Assembly (NCBI RefSeq): GCF_025398035.1 | Contig: NZ_CP104558.1 | Location: 1,302,001-1,366,000 of the forward strand | Direction: 5' to 3' | DNA from: Rossellomorea vietnamensis | GTDB taxonomy: Bacteria > Bacillota > Bacilli > Bacillales > Bacillaceae_B | Length of the DNA: 64,000 nucleotides | Made by a program: the position numbers and the translations under genes | Notes under the pieces: model-generated | Databases searched by the model: none | What the model saw: the letters and a program-made list of their open reading frames with translations, nothing else | What the model was told of the DNA's origin: nothing | Part shown: piece by piece, positions 1 through 9,376 of the stretch | Layout: every line of letters begins with the position of its first letter | Numbering within the stretch: position 1 is the stretch's first letter

Positions 1-329
1 TAGATTTCCTCTTCCGATTGGCCCGTGGACATTTGAAGGGCATACTGTTTTTCCTGAGCCCCTTCACTCAACCCTCTTAAGACAGTCGGAAAGAATGGAT
101 TTTGCGAGAAGGCACTGGCGGAACCCGGTAATACCAGACCGATAACCTGTGTGGACTGATTGGCCAGGCTCCTTGCAATGAAGTTGGGATGGTACCCAAG
201 TTGCTCCATCGCTTCCCGGACTTTTTGTTTTGTTTTTTCACTAATTCTAGGATTGTTTGCGATCACACGTGAAACCGTAGATGGCGCTACGTTTGCAAGC
301 TTTGCAACATCCTTGATGGTAACAGCCAT
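1..329 (-). CDS. LacI-family regulator, partial (MalR/MdxR-like)
   Basis: The reading frame from the ATG at 329 runs off the left edge of the window, so only about 109 N-terminal residues are visible. They begin MAVTIKDVAKLANVAPSTVS, the classic LacI helix-turn-helix, followed by the hinge helix region (HPNFIARSLAN) and the first strand of the sugar-binding core (VIGLVLPG). A GGGGGGTGG ribosome site lies just upstream. It follows the amylase/malEFG genes on the same strand, so it is probably the local maltose/maltodextrin repressor, like MdxR of B. subtilis. The effector is inferred from context only. Confidence 0.85.
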   Translation of the reverse strand, partial: MAVTIKDVAKLANVAPSTVSRVIANNPRISEKTKQKVREAMEQLGYHPNFIARSLANQSTQVIGLVLPGSASAFSQNPFFPTVLRGLSEGAQEKQYALQMSTGQSEEEI

Positions 330-389
330 TTATTCCACCCCCCTTTATTAAAAAATGAGGACCCGCAGGCGGGCTGCTCATTCATACAA

Positions 390-405
390 TTAAAACGCTT
401 CCAAT
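390..405. promoter_or_regulatory. cre/LacI-type operator-like site
   Basis: TTAAAACGCTTCCAAT centred on CG at 396-397 resembles cre and LacI-family operators (core AAAACGCTT). It lies about 65 bp upstream of the LacI-type regulator start and could serve autoregulation or CcpA control. It is only a partial match, with two or more mismatches to the cre consensus. Confidence 0.35.
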
Positions 406-424
406 TCTTTATGGTTAAAATGGC

Positions 425-451
425 AGCAGGGCTCATCTTAAGGGCCCTGCT
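425..451 (-). terminator. terminator-like hairpin after the amylase gene
   Basis: AGCAGGGC (425-432) pairs with GCCCTGCT (444-451). The stem begins 4 bp after the amylase stop codon. Downstream on the minus strand there is only a short TTTT run, so termination may be partial and allow read-through into the LacI-type gene. Confidence 0.5.
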
Positions 452-454
452 CTA

Positions 455-1990
455 TTACCGTTTCTTCGATTTCCCACGTTTCTTTACAAGATACAGGAAG
501 AGGAAGAATAGGAAGTACATGATTCCCAAAGCGATCAGGTACGGATAATTCAGTCCGCTCTTGTTTTTGAGCAAGTAGATTTCCGACTCTTCTCGATCGA
601 GGACTAGATGATAATTTCCATCCTTGTCGCTGCGGACCAGGTCATCACTGATCAATCCTTTCAGCTCATGATTATCCGCCAAATCGTCTTCAGTTAATTG
701 AACATTTTGTGTTTCACTCGTATTGTTGATGGCTATGACGATGGTCTGATCTTTATATATACGCTTAAAGATTCCCATCCCGTCTTGATTGTAGATCGGT
801 GTGATATCCCCTCTCGTCAGTGCGGGGTATTCTTGACGAATTTCACCTAACCGGGTGATATAATCCATCAGTTCTTTATCAGCCCTGAAATTCATAAAGC
901 GGCGGTTGTCAGGGTCATTCCCTCCGTCCATCGCTATTTCAGAACCGTAATAAACAATCGGGATTCCCGGGGTTGTATACATATACGTGAGGGCAAGCTT
1001 CCATCTTGTTCCAGGGAAGAGCTTCTCTTGAACAATCATTCTCGTAAATCGTTCCATATCATGATTATCAATGAATGTTCCCATCACATATGGATTGTCA
1101 TAGAACGTTTCATTGTATTTCCAAAAGTTGAATAACCGATCCATGGATGTATCGGGCTTTTGGAAGACGGAACGCATTTCTTCCGCTTGGGGAACATTGA
1201 CGAATCCATCGATCCCTGTCCCATTGTAGGCAGCGATTTTTTCCGGGTCCCGGTCGAATACTTCACCTAACAGGTAGAAGTCTTCTTTTACCGACTTCAC
1301 CTCTTCGCTGAACTCATTCCAGAACTCCTGCGGGACATGACGTACAGTATCCAGACGATACCCATCGATATCGGTTTCTTTGATCCACCACTTTGCCGCA
1401 TCGAATAAATAATTTTTCACTTCGGGATTTTCTGTATTTAAATCGGGAAGATCATATAGCCAGGCATTCTGAAGACTTTCTTCATTATTGAAATTCATCG
1501 GCTGCTTCTCATGGAACCAGTCCTTTTTTTCAGGGTCATTCACCCAGGGGTGTTCCGGCCCGACATGATTCACCACAAAGTCCAGCATCACTTTCATATC
1601 CCGTTTATGGGCTTCTTCCACAAGCTTCTTGAACGTCTTCATGGAGCCGAAATGTTCTTCGGTTTTGTAGAAGTCCGTAATCCAGTAGCCGTGATAACCC
1701 ATCGGTTGATTATCAAATATGGGGGTCAGCCAAATGGCAGTGAATCCCATATCCTTGATGTAATCCAATTTATCGATGATTCCTTGGAAATCTCCGCCCT
1801 GATAGGCTTTCGGGTCCTTCGTGTTAACATCTTTATCATTGCTTGTATCCCCATCATTAAAGCGATCGACCATCAGAAAATAAATGGTCTCATCCTGCCA
1901 TTTTCGTTCTTCTTTTTCAACTGCACCTACCGGAAGGGCGTAAAAAAGAAGAAACGGGACTAAAATGAGAGATAATACTCTTCTTTTCAT
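455..1990 (-). CDS. membrane-anchored alpha-amylase, GH13_45 (BaqA-like)
   Basis: Secreted starch/maltodextrin hydrolase. A signal peptide covers residues 1-23. The GH13 barrel has D137-H142 (DFVVNH), nucleophile D214 (GYRLD), acid/base E243 (LLGEV) and D311 (FIDNHD). An adjacent tryptophan pair W201-W202 and LPDLN at 181-185 are the features described for the GH13_45 subfamily founded on BaqA of Bacillus aquimaris, whose length (about 512 aa) also matches. Residues about 482-503 form a hydrophobic helix followed by KKRGKSKKR, so the enzyme is probably held on the outer membrane face and feeds oligosaccharides to the adjacent MalEFG importer. The ribosome site AGGAGGAG precedes the ATG. It is the last gene of the malEFG-amylase run. 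Confidence 0.93.
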   Translation of the reverse strand: MKRRVLSLILVPFLLFYALPVGAVEKEERKWQDETIYFLMVDRFNDGDTSNDKDVNTKDPKAYQGGDFQGIIDKLDYIKDMGFTAIWLTPIFDNQPMGYHGYWITDFYKTEEHFGSMKTFKKLVEEAHKRDMKVMLDFVVNHVGPEHPWVNDPEKKDWFHEKQPMNFNNEESLQNAWLYDLPDLNTENPEVKNYLFDAAKWWIKETDIDGYRLDTVRHVPQEFWNEFSEEVKSVKEDFYLLGEVFDRDPEKIAAYNGTGIDGFVNVPQAEEMRSVFQKPDTSMDRLFNFWKYNETFYDNPYVMGTFIDNHDMERFTRMIVQEKLFPGTRWKLALTYMYTTPGIPIVYYGSEIAMDGGNDPDNRRFMNFRADKELMDYITRLGEIRQEYPALTRGDITPIYNQDGMGIFKRIYKDQTIVIAINNTSETQNVQLTEDDLADNHELKGLISDDLVRSDKDGNYHLVLDREESEIYLLKNKSGLNYPYLIALGIMYFLFFLFLYLVKKRGKSKKR

Positions 1991-2028
1991 CTCCGCTCCT
2001 CCTATAAATGTTAGTAACGCCTATAAGA

Positions 2029-2871
2029 TTATCCTTTTGTACCCCCTGCCGTCAATCCTGAAACGAAGTATTTCTGGAAGAACAGGAATAATAGGGCAAT
2101 CGGTACGGCAATGAGTACTGATCCGGCAGCAAATGTTGTAAACTCTGCCCCGAATTGTTTGGCCACCATATCATAAAGGGCAACCGGTAGTGTATACATC
2201 TTTTCTGAACGTAACAGGATACTTGCAATGATAAAATCTGCGAATGGGGCAATGAATGAAAACAGTGCCACAACCGCAATGATCGGTTTCGCAAGAGGCA
2301 TGACGATCTGGAAGAAAATGCGCAAATGTCCCGCTCCGTCCATCTTGGCTGATTCATCCAGCTCTTTCGGAATCGTATCCAAATATCCTTTCATCAACCA
2401 TGTGTTCATAGGGATTTGACCACCCACATATACAAGGATCAATCCGATATGAGTATCTAAAAGTTTTGTTAACAGCGCTAATACGAAAATCGCAATCAGC
2501 GCGGCAAAGTTCGGAATCATTTGCAGGATCAGGAATGTCATCAACCCATTCTTACGTCCAGCGAATCTGTATCGGGAGAAAGAATAGGCGGTCAGACTGA
2601 CCAGTAAGACGGTTAGGGCCATCGTAGATAAACTGACCTTCAATGAATTCCAGTACCAAAGCATATAATTACTTTTTTCGAGATCAAATAGTTCCTTATA
2701 ATGGGCCAATGTTGCATTCTTCGGAATGATGGATGAACCGGATAAGCTTTGTCCCGGGTTGAATGATGATCCGATGATCCAGGCAACCGGGTAAAGGATG
2801 ATGGCAAACATGATTCCGATGGCTGCGTATGAAAGTGTTAAACGTATGAGTTTCTGTCTCTTCATATTCAT
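2029..2871 (-). CDS. malG: maltodextrin ABC transporter permease MalG/MdxG
   Basis: Inner-membrane permease of a carbohydrate ABC importer (280 aa). An N-terminal membrane helix (about 12-35) precedes a long extracytoplasmic stretch and the MetI-like core of five helices. The EAA loop reads AKMDGAGHLRIFFQIVMPLA, the contact site for the ATPase. It starts 1 bp after the malF stop codon, so it is translationally close-coupled. No ATPase gene lies nearby; a shared MsmX-type ATPase elsewhere is the usual Bacillus solution (inference). Confidence 0.92.
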   Translation of the reverse strand: MNMKRQKLIRLTLSYAAIGIMFAIILYPVAWIIGSSFNPGQSLSGSSIIPKNATLAHYKELFDLEKSNYMLWYWNSLKVSLSTMALTVLLVSLTAYSFSRYRFAGRKNGLMTFLILQMIPNFAALIAIFVLALLTKLLDTHIGLILVYVGGQIPMNTWLMKGYLDTIPKELDESAKMDGAGHLRIFFQIVMPLAKPIIAVVALFSFIAPFADFIIASILLRSEKMYTLPVALYDMVAKQFGAEFTTFAAGSVLIAVPIALLFLFFQKYFVSGLTAGGTKG

Positions 2872-2872
2872 A

Positions 2873-4159
2873 TTACATCATATCCTCTTCTTGGAATGAT
2901 TTTGTTCTCTTGAACTGCCAGATCGCTACAGTGATGACGATGATGGACAACAATAACGTAATGGCAGCGGCTTTCGAATACTGTGCGGATGTCATCGTCA
3001 GACTGTAGATCCAGGAGATGAGGATATCCGTCCCACCTGCATTTTGGCCGGTTAAAGCCGGTCCACCGCCGTTGAATAAGTAAATGACGTTAAAGTTATT
3101 AAAGTTAAACGTATATTGCGTAATGATGATCGGTGCCGTTGCAAACAGGACAAGTGGCAGCGTGATATTCTTGAATTTCTGGAAAGCCGATGCCCCATCG
3201 ACCGTCGCTGCTTCATAAAGTTCATCGGGAATCGATTGAAGCACCCCTGTTGTCATGGCAAAGATGAACGGGAAGCCGAGCCATGCCTGAATTCCGATCA
3301 ACGCGATTCGTGTATACATCGGTTCGGTCATCCAAGGTAATCCTTCAATACCGAAGAAGCCCAGGATGTCACGGTTGATCGTTCCGAAAGATTCGTTGAA
3401 CATTCCGGCGAAAACGAGGATCGAAACAAAAGCCGGTATTGCCCAAGGCAGGATGAATACCGTACGGATGATGGCTTTCCCTTTTAAATCCTTTTGATTA
3501 ACAAGGATCGCAAGGAATACTCCAAGTGCCACTTGAAGCGTTGTCGCCCCGAACGTCCAAACGAGTGTCCAGGCAAGTACGGTGATGAACGTTTCTCTCC
3601 ATATATCAATCTTGAAGATATCAACAAAGTTTTGAAGCCCTACCCAGTCGACCAGTTTAGCCGGTGGTGAGTGATACAGATCGTAGTTTGTAAACGCCAG
3701 TAATACTACGAAGATGATCGGGAAAATGACGACGAATACGAGTAGTAAAAAACCTGGAGACATAATGAGATATGGAAATCCATTATCAATCAGATTTCTG
3801 TACTGCTCGCGGATCGTGCTAAGCTTCTCCCCCCTGTCCCGCTTTTCTCCATTTTTATACGCATCCCTGAGATTAAACAGATAAAAACCGATTCCAAAAA
3901 TAGATACTATGATTGCCAAGATACCGTATACCATTAAGAAAATGGAATGATCTCCGTATGATACATCTGTCCCAAGGGTCGTAATCCCCCATAATCCGTA
4001 GCCGATCAGGTCTCTGAAGACAAGAATAAAGGCAGCTGTCATGATCAGGAAGAATCCGCCTTTTAGAAATTGTCTATGATACATCTGACCTAAACCAGGG
4101 ATTAGGGAAAGGGCCAGCGCTGTTCTTTTATGATTTGTTTGATAGGATTGTTGCTCCAT
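2873..4159 (-). CDS. malF: maltodextrin ABC transporter permease MalF/MdxF
   Basis: 428-residue permease partner of MalG. The N-terminus carries two extra helices (residues about 12-60, starting with a GLGQMYHRQFLKGG motif seen in MdxF-type permeases) before the MetI-like core. The EAA loop reads EAATVDGASAFQKFKNITLP. The ribosome site AAAGGGG lies upstream of the ATG at 4159. It is separated from malE by 150 bp that hold two RNA hairpins, which probably lower permease expression relative to the binding protein. Confidence 0.93.
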   Translation of the reverse strand: MEQQSYQTNHKRTALALSLIPGLGQMYHRQFLKGGFFLIMTAAFILVFRDLIGYGLWGITTLGTDVSYGDHSIFLMVYGILAIIVSIFGIGFYLFNLRDAYKNGEKRDRGEKLSTIREQYRNLIDNGFPYLIMSPGFLLLVFVVIFPIIFVVLLAFTNYDLYHSPPAKLVDWVGLQNFVDIFKIDIWRETFITVLAWTLVWTFGATTLQVALGVFLAILVNQKDLKGKAIIRTVFILPWAIPAFVSILVFAGMFNESFGTINRDILGFFGIEGLPWMTEPMYTRIALIGIQAWLGFPFIFAMTTGVLQSIPDELYEAATVDGASAFQKFKNITLPLVLFATAPIIITQYTFNFNNFNVIYLFNGGGPALTGQNAGGTDILISWIYSLTMTSAQYSKAAAITLLLSIIVITVAIWQFKRTKSFQEEDMM

Positions 4160-4197
4160 CCTATATTCCCCTTTCTACGTTCACAGTTATGATAAGC

Positions 4198-4249
4198 TTC
4201 AAGAGCTTTTTAAGAAAAGAAAGCTTTTTTTCCTTAAAAAGCCCTTGAA
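4198..4249 (-). other. malE-malF intergenic stem-loop without U-tract
   Basis: Arms 4198-4214 and 4233-4249 (TTCAAGAGCTTTTTAAG against CTTAAAAAGCCCTTGAA) form a 17-bp stem with one mismatch and an 18-nt loop. No U-run follows on the minus strand, so it looks more like an mRNA-stabilising or processing hairpin than a terminator. Similar structures separate malE from malF in other bacteria. Confidence 0.55.
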
Positions 4250-4265
4250 TAGGTCTTTAAAAGGA

Positions 4266-4300
4266 TAGCAGTACCCCTCAATAATGAGAAGGTACCGCTA
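4266..4300 (-). terminator. attenuating hairpin just after malE
   Basis: On the minus strand TAGCGGTACC pairs with GGTACTGCTA (arms 4291-4300 and 4266-4275, one G-U pair), 9 bp after the malE stop codon. It is followed by TCCTTTT. The U-tract is short, so partial termination before malF is likely. Confidence 0.5.
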
Positions 4301-4309
4301 TGGTTATGA

Positions 4310-5587
4310 TTAGTTGGAGTGGTTCGCATCAATGTTTTGCTGAATTTGCTTCACTGCTGCATCAAGAGCCGCTTTCGGTTCCTGCTTACCTGTTACAACC
4401 GTTTGAAGTGAATCAGCCATTGGTCCCCAAACTTCTCCCATCTCAGGGATGTTCGGCATTGGAACCGCATATTGAGATTGCTCAGCAACCGCTTTTGCAC
4501 CAGGATTGTCAGCGATCGCAGGATCGTCGATCAGACCTTGGTTTGTTGGAACTTCCTGTGTTTGTTCGAAACGTAATTTCGCATACTCATCTTGAGTAAT
4601 GAATTCGATGAATTTTTGAGCCCACTCTTTGTTTTTAGAGTAGCCTGACACATGCCAGCCTTTTACACCCATGAATGTTTTCATCGGCTCTCCGTTAGGA
4701 AGCTTAGGCATTGCAGCAATACCGATATCGATACCGGCATCTTTATATCCTTGGAATGACCATGGTCCGTTCATGACAGATGCCACTTTTCCTTCTCCGA
4801 AAAGACCGTCAAGTGCAGATCCACCGTTTTCCCCGATGATCCCTTTAGGGAATAAACCTTCTGTGTACCATTTTTGGATGTATTCAGTACCTTCTACAGC
4901 ACCATCATTGTTTAAGCCAAGATCTTTCGGGTCTAATGCCCCATCTTTTTCCGCAAATACATATCCGCCGAAACCACCCATAGGTGCATGTGCGAAATAG
5001 AAGTTATCCCATAATGCTAAGAAACCGTAGTTTCCATCTTTTGTGAAATCTTTAGAGAATGTGTATACTTCATCCATTGTTTTTGGTGCTTCTTCCATCA
5101 ACGCTTTATTGTAAATGAAAACAGGCGTTTCTGAAGATTTTGGAAGACCATATAATTTACCATCATAGCTCTCAGCCGTCATGGAAGATTCAGTGAAACG
5201 CTTTTCAATGTCCCCGTCGACTTCTAAAGGAGCGATATGCCCTGCAAGAGCAAGTTCACCGATTTGGTCATGTGGTAATGTCAAAACGTCAGGACCTGTC
5301 CCTGCAGGACCGTCTAAACGTAATTGTTCTTTCATCTTAGTAGCCATTTCGACTTCTTTCACTTCAACCTTGATACCAGTTTCTTCTTCAAACTTGGCAC
5401 CTACTTCATCCAGCCATCCGATTTTCTCTTGATCTTCCCAGACAACCAGTTTTTCAGGTTTGTTCGCATCGTCAGCTTTTTTCTCTCCGCTGTCACTTTT
5501 TGATCCTTCCTCACGGTTTGGACCACAAGCAGCGAGCGCCCCCAGTACAAGCATGATTACCATAAGCAATGATAACGCTTTCTTCAT
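4310..5587 (-). CDS. malE: maltodextrin-binding lipoprotein MalE/MdxE
   Basis: Extracytoplasmic solute-binding protein (425 aa) for the MalFG permease. The ATG at 5587 is chosen because AGGAGGGG lies 8 bp upstream and a lipoprotein signal follows directly: hydrophobic h-region, then lipobox LAAC with C21 as lipidation site. The mature protein has the type-1 SBP fold with the family-typical stretches VVWEDQEK near the N-terminus and ASVMNGPWS. An upstream in-frame ATG at 5653 would bury the signal peptide behind 22 extra residues and is rejected. Confidence 0.93.
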   Translation of the reverse strand: MKKALSLLMVIMLVLGALAACGPNREEGSKSDSGEKKADDANKPEKLVVWEDQEKIGWLDEVGAKFEEETGIKVEVKEVEMATKMKEQLRLDGPAGTGPDVLTLPHDQIGELALAGHIAPLEVDGDIEKRFTESSMTAESYDGKLYGLPKSSETPVFIYNKALMEEAPKTMDEVYTFSKDFTKDGNYGFLALWDNFYFAHAPMGGFGGYVFAEKDGALDPKDLGLNNDGAVEGTEYIQKWYTEGLFPKGIIGENGGSALDGLFGEGKVASVMNGPWSFQGYKDAGIDIGIAAMPKLPNGEPMKTFMGVKGWHVSGYSKNKEWAQKFIEFITQDEYAKLRFEQTQEVPTNQGLIDDPAIADNPGAKAVAEQSQYAVPMPNIPEMGEVWGPMADSLQTVVTGKQEPKAALDAAVKQIQQNIDANHSN

Positions 5588-5637
5588 TTCGACCCCTCCT
5601 AAGTATGGTGAAACTATTAATTCATGTTTTAGATTGA

Positions 5638-5653
5638 ACAAACGCTTGCACAC
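5638..5653. promoter_or_regulatory. operator-like site O2 (mal)
   Basis: CAAACGCTTGCACA shares the core AAACG-N-TTGCACA with the site at 5693-5710, 58 bp away. It lies in the malE leader, upstream of the start codon. It is probably a second binding site for the LacI-type regulator. Confidence 0.45.
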
Positions 5654-5692
5654 ACTATGACTTAATCTCTAAAGATATCGCTTACATTCTTT

Positions 5693-5710
5693 TGTGAAAA
5701 CGATTGCACA
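5693..5710. promoter_or_regulatory. operator/cre-like site O1 (mal)
   Basis: TGTGAAAACGATTGCACA is an imperfect palindrome (TGTG...CACA). Its inner 14 bases match the cre consensus TGWAANCGNTNWCA at 13 of 14 positions. It lies just downstream of the predicted malE start point, where a bound LacI-family protein (CcpA or the local MalR-like repressor) would block transcription. Confidence 0.55.
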
Positions 5711-5721
5711 ACCTACTTCTT

Positions 5722-5749
5722 ATTATACAAACTAAATCTCCTTTGACAA
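5722..5749 (-). promoter_or_regulatory. malE promoter, sigma-A type
   Basis: On the minus strand, TTGTCA (5744-5749), a 16-bp spacer and TATAAT (5722-5727). Five of six and six of six positions match consensus. Predicted start near 5715. Confidence 0.6.
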
Positions 5750-5788
5750 TACTTTTTTTGAATTTTTTTGTGTTTTAACAGAAAGGAA

Positions 5789-5802
5789 AGAAAACGCTTT
5801 AC
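5789..5802. promoter_or_regulatory. cre-like site upstream of neopullulanase
   Basis: AGAAAACGCTTTAC carries the cre core GAAAACGCTTT but differs from consensus at both ends. It lies about 20 bp upstream of the -35 box of the divergent neopullulanase gene. Confidence 0.35.
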
Positions 5803-5820
5803 TAGTTTGACTGCCTATCA

Positions 5821-5849
5821 TTGACAACATTGTTGGTTTGGAATACTCT
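5821..5849 (+). promoter_or_regulatory. neopullulanase promoter, sigma-A type
   Basis: TTGACA (5821-5826), 17-bp spacer, TACTCT (5844-5849). The -35 is perfect and the -10 is weak, consistent with a regulated promoter. Confidence 0.5.
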
Positions 5850-5861
5850 TTAATGGAATGA

Positions 5862-7640
<1,779 letters not shown>

Positions 7641-7660
7641 TGATGCTTATTTCCTAAAAA

Positions 7661-7690
7661 GAGGGACTACACCTTAACGGTTAGTCCCCT
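7661..7690 (+). terminator. terminator-like hairpin after neopullulanase
   Basis: GGGACTA (7663-7669) pairs with TAGTCCC (7682-7688). The following bases CTTATCTATTTC are T-rich but lack a clean run, so strength is uncertain. Confidence 0.5.
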
Positions 7691-7751
7691 TATCTATTTC
7701 ATATGTAACGAATGCCGGTGTATGCCCCCGGTAAGCTAAAGGAGAAAAACT

Positions 7752-9107
7752 ATGAGCAATAACCAAAGAAACATGACCCTCTTTGCCTTGACCTGGCCGA
7801 TCTTCATTGAAATTTTTCTTCATATGCTGATGGGAAATGCGGATACGTTAATGCTGAGTCAGTACTCGGATGACTCGGTAGCAGCCGTCGGGGTCTCCAA
7901 TCAGATCCTTTCTCTCATCATTGTGATGTTTGGATTTGTCGCGACGGGTACAGCCATCCTCGTAGCCCAGCATCTCGGGGCGGATGAGAATCGCATGGCA
8001 GGGGAAGTGTCGATCGTTTCCATTGCTGTCAATCTACTATTCGGACTCTTATTGAGTATCGCCCTTGTATTTTTCAGTAAGCCGATCTTATCATCAATGG
8101 ATCTCCCCCGTTCACTGATGGATGAAGCTTCTTCCTATTTAAAAATCGTGGGAGGCTTCGCTTTCATCCAGGCATTGATCATGACTGCAGGAGCCATCAT
8201 GAGGAGCTACGGCTATACAAAAGACGCCATGTATATCACAATCGGCATGAATATCATCAATGTGATCGGAAACTACCTATTTATTTTTGGACCGTTCGGT
8301 GTCCCTGTATTAGGCGTAGAGGGTGTGGCGATTTCCACCATCACCTCGAGACTGATCGGATTCATCGTGAGTATCATCGTGATAAGGAAACGGATCCCCA
8401 CTGCTCTTCCATTCAGAAGACTATTGAATCTACCACTCTCTCACGTTAAAAATTTGTTGAGGATCGGTGTCCCCTCTGCAGGGGAGCATCTTTCCTATAA
8501 CGGGTCACAAATGGTCATTACTTACTTCATTGCGAGTATCGGGACCAATGCTATTACGACGAAGGTTTACGCCCAAAACCTGATGATGTTCATTTTCTTA
8601 TTCAGCGTCGCCATCAGCCAGGGAACACAAATCATCATCGGACACATGATCGGTGCCAGGGATTTTGACAGTGCTTACGAACGATGCCTTAAAAGCTTAA
8701 AGATCGCAATCATCATCTCGCTCATCATGGCAGGGATTTTTTCCGTTGCAGCAGAACCTCTCCTTCGCATATTTACGAGCAACGAAGAAATCATTTCCCT
8801 TGGTAAAACATTGATCTATCTGACCATCATTCTCGAACCGGGAAGAAGCTTTAATTTAGTGGTCATTAACGCACTTAGGGCAACAGGTGATGTACGCTTC
8901 CCGGTCTATATGGGGATATTATCCATGTGGGGAGTGAGCGTCACACTTTCCTATATCCTCGGAATCTGGTTCGGACTCGGACTTATCGGAATCTGGATCT
9001 CCTTCATCGCCGATGAATGGCTGCGGGGCATCATCATGCTCAAACGCTGGCGATCCAAAGTATGGATCCATAAACGATTTGTCCAACATGATAAAAATAC
9101 CGTTTAG
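7752..9107 (+). CDS. MATE-family efflux transporter (YisQ-like)
   Basis: 451-residue membrane protein with about 12 hydrophobic segments in two MatE halves. The N-terminal TLFALTWPIFIEIFLHMLMG and the GNADTLMLSQ segment are typical of MATE exporters. These use a Na+ or H+ gradient to expel cationic compounds. AAAGGAG precedes the ATG. In B. subtilis the MATE gene yisQ follows asnO-yisP, and here the same neighbours lie across the glnK-amtB insertion. Substrate unknown. Confidence 0.85.
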   Translation: MSNNQRNMTLFALTWPIFIEIFLHMLMGNADTLMLSQYSDDSVAAVGVSNQILSLIIVMFGFVATGTAILVAQHLGADENRMAGEVSIVSIAVNLLFGLLLSIALVFFSKPILSSMDLPRSLMDEASSYLKIVGGFAFIQALIMTAGAIMRSYGYTKDAMYITIGMNIINVIGNYLFIFGPFGVPVLGVEGVAISTITSRLIGFIVSIIVIRKRIPTALPFRRLLNLPLSHVKNLLRIGVPSAGEHLSYNGSQMVITYFIASIGTNAITTKVYAQNLMMFIFLFSVAISQGTQIIIGHMIGARDFDSAYERCLKSLKIAIIISLIMAGIFSVAAEPLLRIFTSNEEIISLGKTLIYLTIILEPGRSFNLVVINALRATGDVRFPVYMGILSMWGVSVTLSYILGIWFGLGLIGIWISFIADEWLRGIIMLKRWRSKVWIHKRFVQHDKNTV

Positions 9108-9167
9108 AGGGACGGACCTTCCTTCAGATGGTGGCAAACTTACTCCCCACCCTCCCATCATAAAAAT

Positions 9168-9201
9168 AGAGTCAGCTCTCTAGTCGAGCTGACTCTTTTT
9201 T
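9168..9201 (+). terminator. rho-independent terminator of the MATE gene
   Basis: AGAGTCAGCTC (9168-9178) pairs perfectly with GAGCTGACTCT (9186-9196), followed by six T residues. Confidence 0.85.
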
Positions 9202-9209
9202 CCTGCAAA

Positions 9210-9223
9210 TGAAAACGCCCTCA
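9210..9223. promoter_or_regulatory. cre-like site 1 upstream of glnK
   Basis: TGAAAACGCCCTCA matches TGWAANCGNTNWCA at 13 of 14 positions. A second match lies exactly 39 bp downstream. Confidence 0.4.
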
Positions 9224-9231
9224 TTCACAAA

Positions 9232-9248
9232 TGTTATGTTTTTTTACA
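9232..9248. promoter_or_regulatory. GlnR/TnrA box 1 upstream of glnK-amtB
   Basis: TGTTATGTTTTTTTACA matches TGTNANAWWWTMTNACA at 15 of 17 positions. Both TGTNA and TNACA half-sites are intact. The centre is about 70 bp upstream of the predicted start point, suggesting activation by TnrA. Confidence 0.6.
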
Positions 9249-9262
9249 TAAAAACGCTTTCA
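9249..9262. promoter_or_regulatory. cre-like site 2 upstream of glnK
   Basis: TAAAAACGCTTTCA matches the cre consensus at 13 of 14 positions and directly abuts GlnR/TnrA box 1. Confidence 0.4.
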
Positions 9263-9276
9263 TTGCAAATTAATAC

Positions 9277-9305
9277 TTGAACTTTTGTTATTTTCTGAAT
9301 ATGAT
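9277..9305 (+). promoter_or_regulatory. glnK-amtB promoter, sigma-A type
   Basis: TTGAAC (9277-9282), 17-bp spacer, TATGAT (9300-9305). Predicted start near 9312. Confidence 0.6.
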
Positions 9306-9324
9306 AAATGATATAACTTATTCA

Positions 9325-9341
9325 TGTCATAAAACCTAACA
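9325..9341. promoter_or_regulatory. GlnR/TnrA box 2, downstream of start point
   Basis: TGTCATAAAACCTAACA matches TGTNANAWWWTMTNACA at 16 of 17 positions. Its place at roughly +14 to +30 suits repression, as for GlnR, whereas box 1 lies upstream of the promoter. Confidence 0.6.
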
Positions 9342-9376
9342 TGAAAAAATCAAATGTACAAGAGGAGGAAATCACA

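Noticed and set aside
362..373. Terminator at CCCGCAGGCGGG before the LacI-type gene
   Set aside because: The palindrome leaves a loop of only two bases unless the stem shrinks to four pairs, and the T-run on the minus strand begins six bases away. Too weak to call.
9341..9376. ATG at 9341 as start of glnK
   Set aside because: No ribosome site; it overlaps a GlnR/TnrA box. TTG at 9377 has GAGGAGG at ideal distance and gives the standard PII N-terminus.
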